Origin: Nageia nagi
Taxonomy: Eukaryota > Pinophyta
Length of the DNA: 64,000 bases
Reading direction: 5' to 3'
Assembly: GCA_050084985.1 (NCBI GenBank)
Contig: JBITNC010000001.1
Coordinates: forward strand, 98,456,001 to 98,520,000
The position numbers and the translations under genes were made by a program. Below, piece after piece: positions 1 through 11,785 of this stretch. The number at the start of each line of letters is the position of its first letter. The stretch's first letter is position 1. The notes beneath the pieces were generated by a model. That model was not told the DNA's origin and did not search any database. It saw only the letters and a program-made list of their open reading frames with translations.

Positions 1-880
1 TCAAAATCCCCATAGTCGAACCACGAACACTAGATGACATGATAAATATTCAAAATGCCCAGAGTCGAACCACGAATCGCATGAGCGGCGATGCAAAGTA
101 GCAGCGGTGGAAAGAGGTTGTAAAGAACGGTGACGCAGGATAGCAATGATGGAGGCGGGGAGACAGAACCCATAGGCTGAAACACATGCATGCATGCAGA
201 TCTTGTGAAGACAAAGACACGAGAGAGGACCCAGCTACGAAGATCTGATGCCAAAGACTCCAAGACTGAATGCTAACAAGGCTCTACAAAGCTGTGAACC
301 AGATTAAAAGAGGAAAAACTTCAAGATAATGCTTGCAAATATGAACTGCTCTGGTACCATGAAGAGAATGAAGGCCAAAAAATAGCAAAATAATCATTCA
401 CCCAAGATCACAGTATTTGCAAAGCACTACAACGAAATGAAGTTCACACCAAAACTGATTGATTATTGTAGTGAATGCACCAAGAATAAATAGAATAGGT
501 GCAAATAACTTTCGATGGCACACAGTGACAAACGGTGGCGCACGGTGGCACACGGTGGCAAACGGTGGCAAATATCCTAGTGAACTTAAGTAACTAAATA
601 CTCAAGTAAATAAAATAAATAAAACACTAATAAAAAAAGGGCTTCTATCCTATCTATCACTTTTAGTCTATAGAGATCTAATATGAATTTCATGAGGAGG
701 AAGGGGATGAAGGAGATCTATCAACCTAAGGGGATGATTTTCTACACTTTAAATTTATCTTGGATGATGATAACATACTACCTAGAATATGGTACTTATT
801 CATACTTGAATGATACCTTGGCTCAATTTTAAGCTTATGATTGTAAACTCCCTAGTTCAATTTAATGTTGCAATGCTTGG
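1..880. other. No gene seen; short repeats only
   Basis: No coding region is convincing here; the short open frames near the left edge show no recognisable motif. A 28-bp direct repeat is visible at 1-28 and 52-79, both containing the string agtcgaaccacga. A small decamer array lies at 516-571. From about 600 onward the DNA is AT-rich and leads into the minus-strand PPR remnants. Confidence 0.5.
516..571. repeat. Decamer minisatellite (CACACGGTGG-like)
   Basis: About five tandem copies of a 10-11 bp unit are visible, with variants such as caaacggtgg, cgcacggtgg and cacacggtgg. The array is short and GC-richer than its surroundings. No function is apparent. Confidence 0.7.
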
Positions 881-1835
881 ATGCTCCCTAGCTCAATTTA
901 TAGCAATTTTGGATTACCCCCTAATGGTCATGCCCTAAAATATATGGCCTTTCTTTCACATTTTTCATACATGTCAATTAGGGTACTCACACCCACAACA
1001 TTCAATGAAAAACTATTTCCAACTACTCTTTTATGGATGTCCATACCTTCTTCTAGAGCTCCCATGGTGGCACATACTAGAAGAATGTTGGCAAAGATTG
1101 CAGAGTCAGGTTTTACACCTGATAATTGCATATGCCTAAAAGTCTCTAGGGCCTTTATAGAAAACTCATCTTATGCATATCTTGCAATCATTGCATTCCA
1201 TGAAACTATATTTGCATCATGCATCTTGTTAAACAATTTAGTACCTCCTCTATGCTTTCATATTTTGCATACATATATATCATAGCATTCACAACCACAA
1301 CATTCGATGCAAAATCATTTTCAACTACTCTAATGGATGTACATACCTTCTTCTAGAGCTCCCATTTTGGCAAATGCTGGAAGAATATTGTAAAAGATTA
1401 TAGATTCAGGTTTTACACCTAACAATTGTACCTACCTAAAATTCTATAGGGCCTTTTCAGAAAATCCATATCATGAATATCTTATGATCATTATAGTTCA
1501 CAAAATTATGTCTGCATCATCCATATTTTCAAATAATTCATGTTCCTTATTTATGCTACCACATTTTTAATATATATATATTAGGGCATCCATAATCACA
1601 AAATTTGATGCAAAATCATTTTCAACTACGCTTTGATATATATCCATAACTTGTTCTAAAGCTCCCATAGTGACACATGTTGAAAGAATGTTGCTAAAGG
1701 TTTCAAAGTCTGGCTTTACATTTGAAAATTGCATATGTTTAAAAGTCTATAGGTCCTTTTCAAAAAAACCATTTTGCGCATATCTTACGATATTTGTAGT
1801 ATAAAAAACTACATTTGTATCATGCATATTGCATT
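880..1835 (-). pseudogene. PPR-repeat pseudogene segment (PLS-type repeats)
   Basis: Read on the minus strand from about 1820 down to 900, this encodes successive plant pentatricopeptide repeats. Visible pieces include GVKPDSAIFANILLVCATMG, ALEEGMDIHKRVV and TLIDMYEKCERKA at 928-1131. Similar blocks lie at 1300-1480 (GVKPESIIFYNILPAF) and 1640-1800 (VKPDFETFSNILSTCVTMG). Such PPR proteins bind organellar RNA and guide editing. Stops and frame changes separate the blocks and no start codon or targeting peptide is seen, so this is dead. It directly follows a DYW C-terminus on the same strand, which is the reverse of the normal order. Confidence 0.85.
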
Positions 1836-2260
1836 ACTTTGAACCACCAATAATCTCCATAACAAGATTCTTCATGTTTTATGGAATTGATTACTATCCC
1901 TCACAATAATATCCCTTACAACAATATTAGAGATAAACTTAGTTGTAATATGGAATTCATTGCATACTAGAAGGTTCTTCACAACTCTAATTAGAGTTAT
2001 GAGGGGATTCTTTAACAACCCAAATGCAATTTCCATGTTTTTGCTATGTATAAACCCTATTGTAAATCTCCAAGTTTGGTGAATGCTTTGAGGATGTTGG
2101 GAAAGTGAATTGATCTAATTGGACTATTGTTATTCTTTTTTATATTTAGTGACAATGTCAATGCCTATCCACAAAATCCATCTCTTTGGTAAACTGAAAT
2201 TACCATTTTGAATACATGTCTATCAAGGCTATTATCACAATTGCATGAGAAAGAAACCAA
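1836..2260 (-). pseudogene. PPR fragment fused to a DYW C-terminus (pseudogene)
   Basis: On the minus strand, about 2190-2060 reads as a PPR block (QFTFPNILKAFTKLGDLQ). It runs directly into a DYW-deaminase tail at about 2040-1850: IAFGLLKNP, then IRVVKNLLVCNEFH, then a terminal GDYW after one frame shift. DYW domains carry the C-to-U editing activity of plant organellar PPR editors and normally end in DYW. Here the join lacks the E/E+ region and the first part of DYW, so two distant parts of such a gene have been brought together. The next bases toward 1835 begin another PPR unit. Confidence 0.8.
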
Positions 2261-2299
2261 CATCTAGTTATTTATCAATGAATGTATATAACACATTCT

Positions 2300-3640
2300 A
2301 AAGATGCAAAAATGCACATATAAGATGAGAATAGGTGCAAAGATTATTGAATCTAGTCTAAAACTAGTTAATTACATTTTTTGAAAATACTTTTAGTTAA
2401 TTACATTTTTTTAACTTTTTACAATTACAAGGCTTTACCAAATATTTGGTTGAAGGAATGAAATGTCTTCCTAGAGATGTACAAAGGAAAATAACACAAA
2501 CCATTAGTGGTGTTGAAGATGGTGTTATTGATGAAGAAATCACAAAAAGGGTTCCAGGAACTCCAACTGGTTGGTTTTTATTTTGAATTATTAATTTCTA
2601 ATAAATTATTAAAATAATATCATTTTTAATATTTTATTAATATTGTATTATGAATTTATATCTTCGTAAAGGTAACATGATCAATATTGAAACTGCAATG
2701 TTGGTCAATCAACCTTCACGATACATCACATGCAGGGGATTATAAGGAATTAAACTTAAAGTGAAAAATGAGAGTGAAGTACTTATGGATGAGGCCAATA
2801 AAAGTTGATGCCTTGAAAAATACACCTTTATCTATAGTATTACACTCTATTAGTTTACTATATTTGAAATGGTTATTGTTTAGGGAACCAACTTGGTGAA
2901 GCACTTAGGAACATCACTTACTGAGAATTTTAAAAAATATTTGATCTTACATGGGAAAAAGAAAATGAGCAAGGTATGTAAATTTTATTATAGTTTATTA
3001 CTAATAATGTTTTACCTTCAAAAATTTGTATTCCAAGAAAGGGAAACTAATATTTTTTTATTATGTATTTGCAATAAAAAAAGATACTCCTTCACCTTCA
3101 AAGTGATTTTGATGGCAATGGACTACAAAATGGAAGCTCAAATATCTTTGAATAATCCTTAGGAGGAAAAGGAACAAATACCAAATAGAAAAATTTCCAA
3201 AGTTCCACCTAAGATACATTCCATCACCAAAAGAAATTCTAGTCTTGACTAGGGCATATATAAGGCTTTAACAATAAGAATGCTTGGAAATGAATAACAT
3301 GAAAATAATAATGCTTCTTAAGAAATACCAAAAGAAAAAGCATCCCACTCCCACTTCAAATCATCAAAGAAATATAAGCTACATTGGATAAGAAGCGTAG
3401 GCAAATGCATGATCAAAGCCCAATTTGTGAGTATATTTAATATTTTTTAAATATATTAACATGAAAAGTTAAATATTTATGTTATTTAATTATTAAATAT
3501 ATATTTAATTTATTTTTTGTAGGTGGAAACATATAACCATCCACCAACAGATCCCGAATTACAATTCGATGTCCAGGAGGGGTGGGAAAAGTTGAGAAGA
3601 TTGCTGGATAATGGAGTAAGTAATTAGTACTATTTTAATT
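2300..3640 (+). other. Unidentified segment separating PPR pseudogene pieces
   Basis: This stretch is unlike the PPR remnants on either side. On the plus strand it has several short readable blocks: CLPRDVQRKITQTISGVEDG near 2465, TSLTENFKKYLILHGKKKMS at 2908-2970 followed by a donor-like gtatgt, and a block containing DVQEGWEKLRRLLDNG near 3570-3620 preceded by a ttttttgtag acceptor-like end. This resembles exons with AT-rich introns, perhaps from a DNA transposon or a captured gene. I do not recognise the family. No terminal inverted repeats or target duplication were identified. Confidence 0.35.
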
Positions 3641-3729
3641 TCCCTAAAGTATTTTAATTATGAGTATGTATAAGATTTATATTTATTTATTTATTTTTGG
3701 ATCAATGCAAGAAGTTGAGTCCACTTTAT

Positions 3730-4690
3730 GGTCAAAAAGTGCAAGTATTTTCTTGGTTGCAGTATGGCATTCATTACATACTCAAAGGTTCTTTACAACT
3801 CTAATAATAATTATTGGAGGAGTCTTTAACAACTTGAATGCAATTGACATCTTTTCACTATGTTGGTTGAGAAGAAATTCTTTATCGTCATCCTTCAAAT
3901 CATGCAACACATATATTGTATTTGGAATATACCTCAATTCCTTTATCTCACTTGATAATTTCTCCTATTTTTCAAAGATCTCATGTGTTTGTGATTATGA
4001 TCTATATGCTACAAGAAAAGTATGTACCCTTTTTCAACTTTATCCTAATTACATCTAAGTGTCTTCTTGATTCTTCTATCTTTCATTAATATTCTTACTC
4101 TTTGAACATCATCCCAGTTGCCCACTTTGGCATAAATATTTGAAAAAAGAACATAAGATGGAGCATAGTTAGGCTCCAACAAAAAAGGCTTGTTTCCATA
4201 AATTCCCCTATTCCTACCTTCTTATGTGATCTACAAACATCAAGCCGATACATCCATACATCCAACTCAGGTCATATGAACATCTAGATAATGAATTTTA
4301 AAGCTCCTTCAAGATAGCATGTATGACCAAGAAGGTCAATAATGCATGCATAATTATTCATCTTAGGAATAATGCAATAAGAGTCACTCTTAATATTAAA
4401 GTATTTACAACCCTCATCCATAAGACTTGCATGGTTGCATGCAAGTAGAATACATATAATGATCATATTGTTAGAGTTTGTTCCAAGTGCTTCATCTAAT
4501 CAAAGAGTTAAAGGATATCCTTCTTGTAGTCATGAACTACATATCCTCAATCATTACATTCCATGAAATGTTGTTTATGTCATTCATCTTGTTTAATAAT
4601 TCTTGGGCCTTGTGTATTCTTACACATTTTGCATAAATATCTATTAAGGTAGTCGCAACCACAACATTCATAAAAATAAATTAATTAATT
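3730..4690 (-). pseudogene. PPR-E-DYW pseudogene, truncated in the DYW domain
   Basis: On the minus strand the order is that of a plant PPR editing factor: a PPR block (TLIDIYAKC, 4670-4600), ISWNVMIE, then the E-domain region at 4466-4284 with LLACNHASLMDEGCKYFN, MNNYACIIDLLGH and EGALKFI. An E+-like part follows near 4130 (SNIYAKVGNWDD-like, frame-broken) and the start of DYW near 3760-3870 (an IRVVKN-like block and the MPYCN remnant of CHTATK). It stops near 3730 where unrelated sequence begins. Many stops and shifts show it is not functional. The DYW piece resembles 1945-2045, so at least two related PPR copies contributed to this locus. Confidence 0.85.
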
Positions 4691-4799
4691 AATAATATTT
4701 ACAATATAAATAAATTAGTAATAAATAAATAATAATTAAATAAATAAATTATTCATTTTTTAAATATTTTTTCGATGTTATTCCTGACTCTAAATGTGA

Positions 4800-5485
4800 T
4801 CCTAATACCAAATAAAAATTTAGCAATGAAGCATCTCAAAAATATCTTCGATCGCATCTCAAAATGATGCAATTACAATGTTATTTGTAACACCATGTAT
4901 CGTAATATTCGATGCAAAATCCAATGCAAAAAAGATACAAAAAACTTCGAACTACAATGTTATCAACATTGCAACATATCTCAAAGGTCAATGTTGTTGT
5001 CAATGAAAAATACCTCTATATACAATGCTATGTGTAACGTAATATATTGTAATTATCGACTCTATTTCGAACGTAAAATCATGCTATGGTCAATGTAAAA
5101 GGCAACATCAAATACCTCTATATGTGATGTTATTTCCAATGTTAAATATCATAAAGAATGATGTAAAAAGCAACTTCACATATCTCTATGAATGACGTTA
5201 TGTCTAATACAACATGCTACAAGCTCCAGTGTAAAAGATAATGTCAAACACCTCTAAGTGTGATATTATATCCAAAGTAACATATCGTAAAGAATGACTT
5301 GATACATGACTCTAATCACCTCTAAAAATACCTCTATCTCTAACACAATAACCAATGTCAAACACCTCTATTTTGATATTTTACCTAACACAACATGTTG
5401 TAAGGGTCGATGTGAAAACCAATGCAAAAACCTCTAATCTTGATGTGAAACGATGCTCTTTACGAATTCAAGAGAAACATGTGCT
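4800..5485. repeat. Degenerate tandem array, unit about 69 bp
   Basis: A recurring core made of aatgtaaaa, then a caac/aatgtca element, then acctctat and a tgatgttat element recurs at about 5091, 5160, 5227 and 5296, a spacing of 67-69 bp. Looser copies extend left to about 4850 and right to about 5480. Copies differ by many substitutions, so the array is old. The short open frame at 4895-5098 is just repeat sequence and not a gene. Confidence 0.75.
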
Positions 5486-5489
5486 CTAA

Positions 5490-7395
5490 TGCTATATTCA
5501 ACATGTTGTTTAGCATTGAGAAAATAACTCTTTCCCTAATGCTAAATCCTTTTATTATATTAGTGGTTGTTATGGCTTTTCCTGTTGCATTCCTATCTTT
5601 ATATTGACTCATTTTTTAATAGATTCAATGGCACTAACATCAATAGATATAACTTGTTTAAAGGATTTATCTTTCTTTATGAAATGCCTAAAGATTTCAT
5701 TACTTTTCTCATTTTCCATATTCTCATTAATTGTAAAATGTGTTAACATTGAAATCCTAATATTTTCTTCAAGGAGAATTGATCATATAAGTTATTTACA
5801 TGTGTTCTTATTTGTCTCAAAGATATCATGTACCACAGATATTATCTACGATAATACCTTCAATTTGCAAAAAAAAAAATCCTCAAATGTTTTACTCAAA
5901 GTAGGGTTAGTTCAAGAATAGAATTAGTATCATCAATATTTCTAGCATATGGATTTGAAGATATATTTATATTTATTTCAATATTTACATTTTCCATATC
6001 ATTCAATGGTGGGTTTGAATATGTACTTGGATTTGAAGCTTCTCTAATCATAGTCTCCTCTTCCACACTTGCATCATCTACATTCATCTCTTCATTTATG
6101 TTCTCTTGAATTGTTTCAATATTTTGTAATTCTTCAATCCTTNNNNNNNNNNNNNNNNNNNNNNNNNNNNNNNNNNNNNNNNNNNNNNNNNNNNNNNNNN
6201 NNNNNNNNNNNNNNNNNNNNNNNNNNNNNNNNNNNNNNNNNNGTATCTCATATGTAGGCATTTTTTAGACCCCTTCATCTTATTTTTCTTCTTTACACTA
6301 TCAATATTTTATTTTCTCATATATTTTTTATTATATCCAACTTTAATTACATTTTATGGTCATTTCATAGTTCTCAATTATAAATTATGCATCTATATTT
6401 TATTGAAGATTCACTACTATTTTGTGGCTCTATCGATTTGATGAATAGGAATTTCGATACCACTCTATCTTAAAAGACCTTTCAAAAGTCCATTAGCTTC
6501 TCCTCTTTGTCACAAACTTTGGTGTAACCCATTGTACTTCATTTTTTATTGCTAAGTATTAGATTAATTAGTGTAATTGTATGTTTATTGCCATTTCATT
6601 CTTTTTCATATGGAATTATTATGGAGGATTTAATATGTATTGATCTATCTATGCAATATCCTATCATGGATATCTTCAAGGGATCAATTTCATTAGCTTT
6701 TGGGATGTTGTCAAAGGGAGACATGTCATCGTTATAAATATCTTTAAGGGATAACTTTCCTTTTTAGTTATTCTATCTTCAAATAATGGAATTTTCAAAT
6801 TTCTCTAAAATTTATAATAAGTTGAATTAAATGTAGGATTTGGTATCAATAGATTAGTATTTGTAAATTGTTTGGATAGAAGAGTTGATTTGTTGGCTAG
6901 CGAAAATAAGATAGAATGTTTCTTTCCATCGAAGATTGATCTCTCTTAGTTATTATTCCAATAATAAAATAAAATTTAATTGATTTCATATTTAAACATG
7001 ATACAAGGTGAAAGTTTGTTATTGAGTTATTAATAAGCTTACTATCAAGCTATCAACAAATTTATTACCAAAAAAAATTTGATAAAAAATTAAGCATACC
7101 TCATTAAGATTAAAAACATTTAAAAAAATATATTTTAATATATATATAATATATATATTAATAACATTTAGTATAAATTATACTTTATATATATAATTAA
7201 AAAAAAAAAAAGGTATAAATGTAATTTACATTTAAGCACTGCAATTTCGTCACCCAATATAATTGTGAGGCCAAATGTAATTACGATAGCTATTATGAAA
7301 AAATAAAATGTTTACGAATATCTTATAACTTTATAAGATTCAATGCATTAGTAAAGTTTTAGTATGAATGCACTCCTAGGATCTGAGATTTATAT
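5490..7395. other. No recognisable gene (contains assembly gap)
   Basis: This is AT-rich sequence with many stops in all frames. A minus-strand open frame touching the gap (5896-6142) encodes an acidic, Asn/Glu-rich stretch with no family motif. AT-rich simple sequence lies near 7125-7215, including tatata runs and an A-run. The last part is the 3' flank of the oxidoreductase gene ending at 7400. Confidence 0.5.
6143..6242. other. Assembly gap (100 N)
   Basis: Exactly 100 undetermined bases. A round 100-N block is a common convention for a scaffold join of unknown true length, so the distance and linkage across it should not be trusted. Confidence 0.98.
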
Positions 7396-7399
7396 ACCG

Positions 7400-9701
7400 T
7401 TAAATGGTTAAATGATGTTCTTTATCACACTCCTGGTGATGGGCTCGTTCTTTGAGAATTCTTACTCCCATGTATCTGCAATTACATTACACCATTTATA
7501 ATTAAGAAGAAAAAAACAAGCAATGGATACAACCATATGAGATAAAAGAGAAAACGATGAAATACCTGCCAAGCATCATGACAGTGCCTGAGGATTCGTT
7601 CCAGGAGAGAAGTGGAATGTGGAGCCATCAATCACTCTAACACTGTCTGCCCCAATCACCCTGTACTTCCCATCAACCACACTCCCCACCTGACATCCCC
7701 CATGGAAGTGCCAGATCGTTCTCACTGTATCCTTGCAGAACTTCTCTAACACAATGGCATCGACTTCCCACCCAGTACTAAAGTTATTGGAAATTTCAAA
7801 GGTGAAATGCTTAATCAGGGGAAGGGTAATGTTGGGGAGGATCAATTTTTAAGGGATTGGTTTTAATCATATTCAACATGGTCCTCACTCCTTGTACACA
7901 GGTTTGGAGGTCACGAGGGTCCTGTAAGTAGTTGAATCTCACAATCGGGTTGTCTGCAGCTTTGGTGTTTTTCAATCTCAGATAACCCTTGGACTTAGGA
8001 GTGACAGTTTCTCGAAAATCAGAGCTGTTCTCCTAATATCTGTCTGTGTTTCAAAAAAAAAAAAACATCACTGTTAGAAGCACATTGAGATTTCTAATTT
8101 TCGAAATTGTGCGTGTATGTACGTATACCTCTTTGGATAATGCGATTCCACTGCATGTTTCGATGTAGAATCCAAAGTTGGTGATGCCCACAGTTTGAAC
8201 AAGGGAAATATTGATAGGAATGCGAGTGGTAACCGATAGGAAATTCATGGCGTTGTCAGCCATACCTTGTCCAACAGCGGGCTGATCCAACACAACCTGA
8301 ATTCCAAAAGAGTTCAATTCTCGGCAGGACCGATTCCGCTAAGCATAAGCAATTGTGGGCTTCCTAAAGCCCCTGCGGATATTATCACTTCGCTTTTCCC
8401 TTCCTTCAAAAACACATGGTGCTCAATACCATCTGCATCAGTGAATACAACACCGAAGGCCTTCGGCTTTGTATTTCCTGTACACATGATAAATTAAACA
8501 TTAATTGGATCAGGTATCGGAAACAAGAAGCTTATGCTTTCATATTCTTAATTTAATTCCAGGAATAAGCACAAAAAATAATTTTATCTTCTCAAATTCA
8601 ATGATATCTTCTGACGTATAGAAGAAAGCCTGCGCGTTCACCGTACCTTGGTTCACAAAGAGAAGGCGTTGCGCGGTTGCGTAAAGCAAAACCGTAAGCG
8701 TCTTGGAATTCGCCAGCGCAAGAATGTCAGCCGCGGTAGAACGATCTCCACTGTGATTGAAGATGGTTCCACCGATTTTAGTCCCAGGAATGTGATCATA
8801 CGTAAACCCATTGAAAGGCGTCACCCCACTCTCCACCAGACCTTGTGCGACCGATTTCTGCCATTCATTCTTGGGTGGTTTATGGGCTACTACATTTTCT
8901 ACCCAGTGATATGAATCGTTCACCAGTTTGGATTCCAATCCCATGGCCTCAATCTCTTTCGGACTTGCGCGACTGTAGAATGCAGCGTTGAGGCAAGTGC
9001 CGCCTCCCAAGACTCTCGCTCTCTGATTCAACACACCATCTTCCGAAACAAACGCCTGCGTGGGCGACCGAGGTGAAAAGCAGTCCAGCAGATTTGAGGA
9101 AAAGTTTTCGATCCTGGAGATGTTGTTGTTGCCGTAGGGAGATCCGCCTCTTTCGAGGAGGAGAACCGTGGCGTTGTGCGAAAGCGTGGCCGCGAGAGGA
9201 CACCCGGCCGTTCCTCCGCCAATGATTATATAATCATAGTGTGATTCCCAAACAGCATTCTGGTTTGCCTCTTGCACAAACGGATAGTTTCCGCTACTTC
9301 CTTCCCCTGCACACCATATATTAATATATATATAAGCAGAAATAAAACTCCTGGAATAAACCCAGATTTCTTCATATGTGTATGAATTGAATTAAATATA
9401 TTATGTTACCTTATAAATCGTATAAATTAAGTTTGTTTTTAACTGATCTATTCTTCAACGCAGTCACATAGCTATTTATGTTGGGCGAGAAAAAAGTGGG
9501 TGTTTAATTTTGAGGAGCTTTCTGTTACGGACAAGTTTCTGTTCTGTATGTTTTCTCATTTTAACAACACCATCATACGATGAAATACAGAGAGAATCGT
9601 AAATACGAAGAAAGATAGGAGAAAATAGTACCAGAAACGTAAAGCAAAGCAGGAGTTCCTAGAAGGAGGAGGACGCAGGTTGCGATAGCTTTGATTGCCA
9701 T
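7400..9701 (-). CDS. HOTHEAD-like GMC oxidoreductase gene, five exons, four frameshifts
   Basis: The gene resembles Arabidopsis HOTHEAD and the related mandelonitrile lyases: FAD-dependent, secreted or ER glucose-methanol-choline family proteins linked to cuticle lipid oxidation. Exons on the minus strand are 9701-9632 (signal peptide MAIKAIATCVLLLLGTPA), 9306-8647, 8477-8129, 8043-7566 and 7475-7400. All four introns have GT-AG ends and compatible phases. Visible motifs are the FAD dinucleotide fold YDYIIIGGGTAGCPLAATLS, the GMC signature regions RARVLGGGTCLNA and SAGALGSPQLLMLSGIG, the catalytic-region WHFHGG, and SPGTNPQA, where Asn as in HOTHEAD replaces the His of mandelonitrile lyases. 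The end reads RYMGVRILKER then TAA. Single-base frameshifts are inferred near 8319, 8008, 7848 (an A-run) and 7587. There is no in-frame nonsense codon. It is either a young pseudogene or a gene with assembly indels. Confidence 0.9.
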
Positions 9702-10095
9702 TTGCCTACGTAAGTTTCTCACGCGTGGAGCGGCAAAGATCGTGAACTTTTGCAGGGTACTTGCAGTCTTTCCCTTATCAACTTTGGCATTAACGCCTAC
9801 AGTTTGCTAGCGAAATCGGCAGGTGGCTTTAAATTTTCCAATGAAGCATCTGAGTTGGTGTCCAAACTGAAGTTCGAAGATCCAACAGCAACGCGACACT
9901 TCAGTCCCTCACTAAATATGATGGAATATCAGCAAGACTTGTCGTTGGATTTCATAAATGTGTTAAAATACTCTCGTCTGTTACGAGGATAGCTCTACAG
10001 GAAAAAATTAATTGTAACTGGTGGAGTACGGAGATAGGGTTGGGTTAAAAAAGACGGCGATTAATGATAATAGTGCCAATCATTGTCGTCAATAG
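9702..10095. promoter_or_regulatory. Upstream region of the HOTHEAD-like gene
   Basis: This lies upstream of the minus-strand start codon at 9701 and is less AT-rich than the transposon sequence beyond 10100. I see no unambiguous TATA box or other promoter element. The 80-residue plus-strand open frame at 9750-9992 has no family motif and is probably chance. The segment ends where the first gypsy-related repeat begins. Confidence 0.3.
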
Positions 10096-11302
10096 TCTAT
10101 TGAATAAATCACAAAATAAACAAGCAGTTGCTAAATAAGCCACTAAAAATTATGGCCATAATTTGATATGAATTCATGCCTTTTTAAGAGTTCATCTGCA
10201 GCAATATACAATTAGGCCAGCAAAATGAAGATATGGATATCATTTGACGAATATATGAGAAGCATAGATGCATAAAAATGGATAGAATCCATGTTGAACT
10301 TCAACAGATTTCGTAAACCCATAAGAAAGGAATTTGCAACGGAAAGGCGATTAGTATACATTGCAAGAGCGATTGGATAGGATGTGCTTGCTTCTTTCTG
10401 TTGAATTTATTAATTCAAGAACATCTGAAACATGTCCGCTTGCCATTTAAGTAATTCAATCAAAATACTGTAAATAGTTTGAACATATAAGTCAATTGGT
10501 GGTCAAATATCAATTCTATAGAAATGGGTTGGATAAAGACCACAATATCGATGTGTTGTCGGCAAAACTCAACTATCTGATTTTGCCTTTCACTACTGGC
10601 TCTTCTTATGTTGCTTCTCCTAGCCATGCCTTTAATAGCTAGCTACTCCATAGAGGGAGGTGATTAAATACAACACTTAGCAAAGCTATGCCAATTTTAA
10701 GAGCTAGCGTTTTCCTTCAGATTGTTGGTTTTAGACACGATTGACATGGTTTAGTTTTGTTTTGAACCCAACACTCATCAAGCCTATAAGCTATTTATTA
10801 CATGGCTATCGACATAATCAGTGAATCGGGGACGCGCAGTTATCACCTTTCATATAAATTTATAATATGCGTTTTATTTTTCTCTGCTCATCGGATGGTT
10901 GGAATATTTTCAATAAACATGAACACCTTCTATGGTCCACCCTAGATACTGATCCTGAATACACTAAACAAAGGTAAATAATTCAACAAACTCAAAATGA
11001 TATGATTTTAACCCCTTGTCTTCAAACCTATAAGTATTTTGATCCTTCGTACATTGATTTGTTATAGAACATCCTCCTTGAACACTATGATCCAAACCAT
11101 CCCCCTCATATTCAATTTGACCCCAACGACATCGTTGTGCCCAACACTATCATTGCCCTACCTGACCAAAATCCTATCCCAAGCATTCTTGTTACTCGAA
11201 AATACGAACTGGAGCCTGTAGCCCAACATGTTATTCTGTTACGCACTAACGATCAAGAAGATGATATTGATGAGAAAGACCTAGTTGACATCACTGCGAA
11301 TT
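10096..11302 (+). mobile_element. Ty3/gypsy relic, copy 1: leader and gag N-terminus
   Basis: This closely matches 12661-13850 and, from about 10510, 18291-19075. The first 850 bp are non-coding leader. From about 11035 the plus strand reads as the N-terminal part of a gag polyprotein (YFDPSYIDLL, HIQFDPNDIVVPNTIIALPD, EPVAQHVILLRTNDQEDDID). It breaks off at 11300, where a copia LTR begins. No LTRs were identified for this element. Confidence 0.7.
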
Positions 11303-11785
11303 GAAGGAAGCAACACTAACATATAACTTCCTAAACAACCAAGATCTCTTGAAAGCTCACAAACACATCTAATAAACTCATAAAGCAATCTCACAACATA
11401 ACATAAGATGTAAGTGGTTCCTCCAACTAGGAGTACATCCACTAACTAGATCTCACTTTATTCACCAATATGAACTCTTACAATCCTCCTAAACACTATC
11501 CTCTAGCATAACTTTACTCCACAAATTGGTGTATAATAACAAAGAGGGGGCCTTCTATTTATATGCCAAAATCCCTCTTTGAATCACCCTTTTACCCAAT
11601 GTACAAAGGCATGACATGCACTCCCTTTTACCCAAGGGGCATGCTCATGATATGGAGTGTAGGATAAATTACATCCTCATATTCACTTAAATACTTAAGG
11701 TATCTAATGATACCCTTAAGTATTAATGAATTTATATAGAAGATTATTAAAAAACCTTTACAATAATGCATTATACATTCCAACA
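11303..11785 (-). repeat. Copia-family LTR (minus orientation), fragment of an element
   Basis: This is the same LTR family as 26503-26999, 29233-29727 and 45256-45746. Shared features are the terminal string TGTTGGAATGTATAATGCAT (here reverse complemented at the right end), the ctccaactaggagtacatcc block and a TATA-like ctatttatat. It lies next to copia 3' internal sequence at 11786-12625, so it is the 3' LTR of a truncated minus-strand element and not a solo LTR. Confidence 0.85.

Noticed and set aside
880-4690. Functional PPR editing factor gene
   Set aside because: Frame breaks, stops, the wrong domain order and no N-terminal targeting sequence.
4800-5485. CRISPR-like array (regular repeats)
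   Set aside because: Units are diverged, contiguous and in a plant genome; there are no constant repeats with unique spacers.
5896-6278. Open frames crossing the N gap
   Set aside because: Their continuity depends on 100 unknown bases, so no protein can be inferred.
8648-9222. Open frames on both strands overlapping exon 2
   Set aside because: They are shadows of the oxidoreductase exon, whose frame carries the FAD-binding and GMC motifs.
9750-9992. 80-codon plus-strand open frame upstream of the HOTHEAD-like gene
   Set aside because: No family motif and no partner exon; it lies in the divergent upstream region and is best explained as chance.
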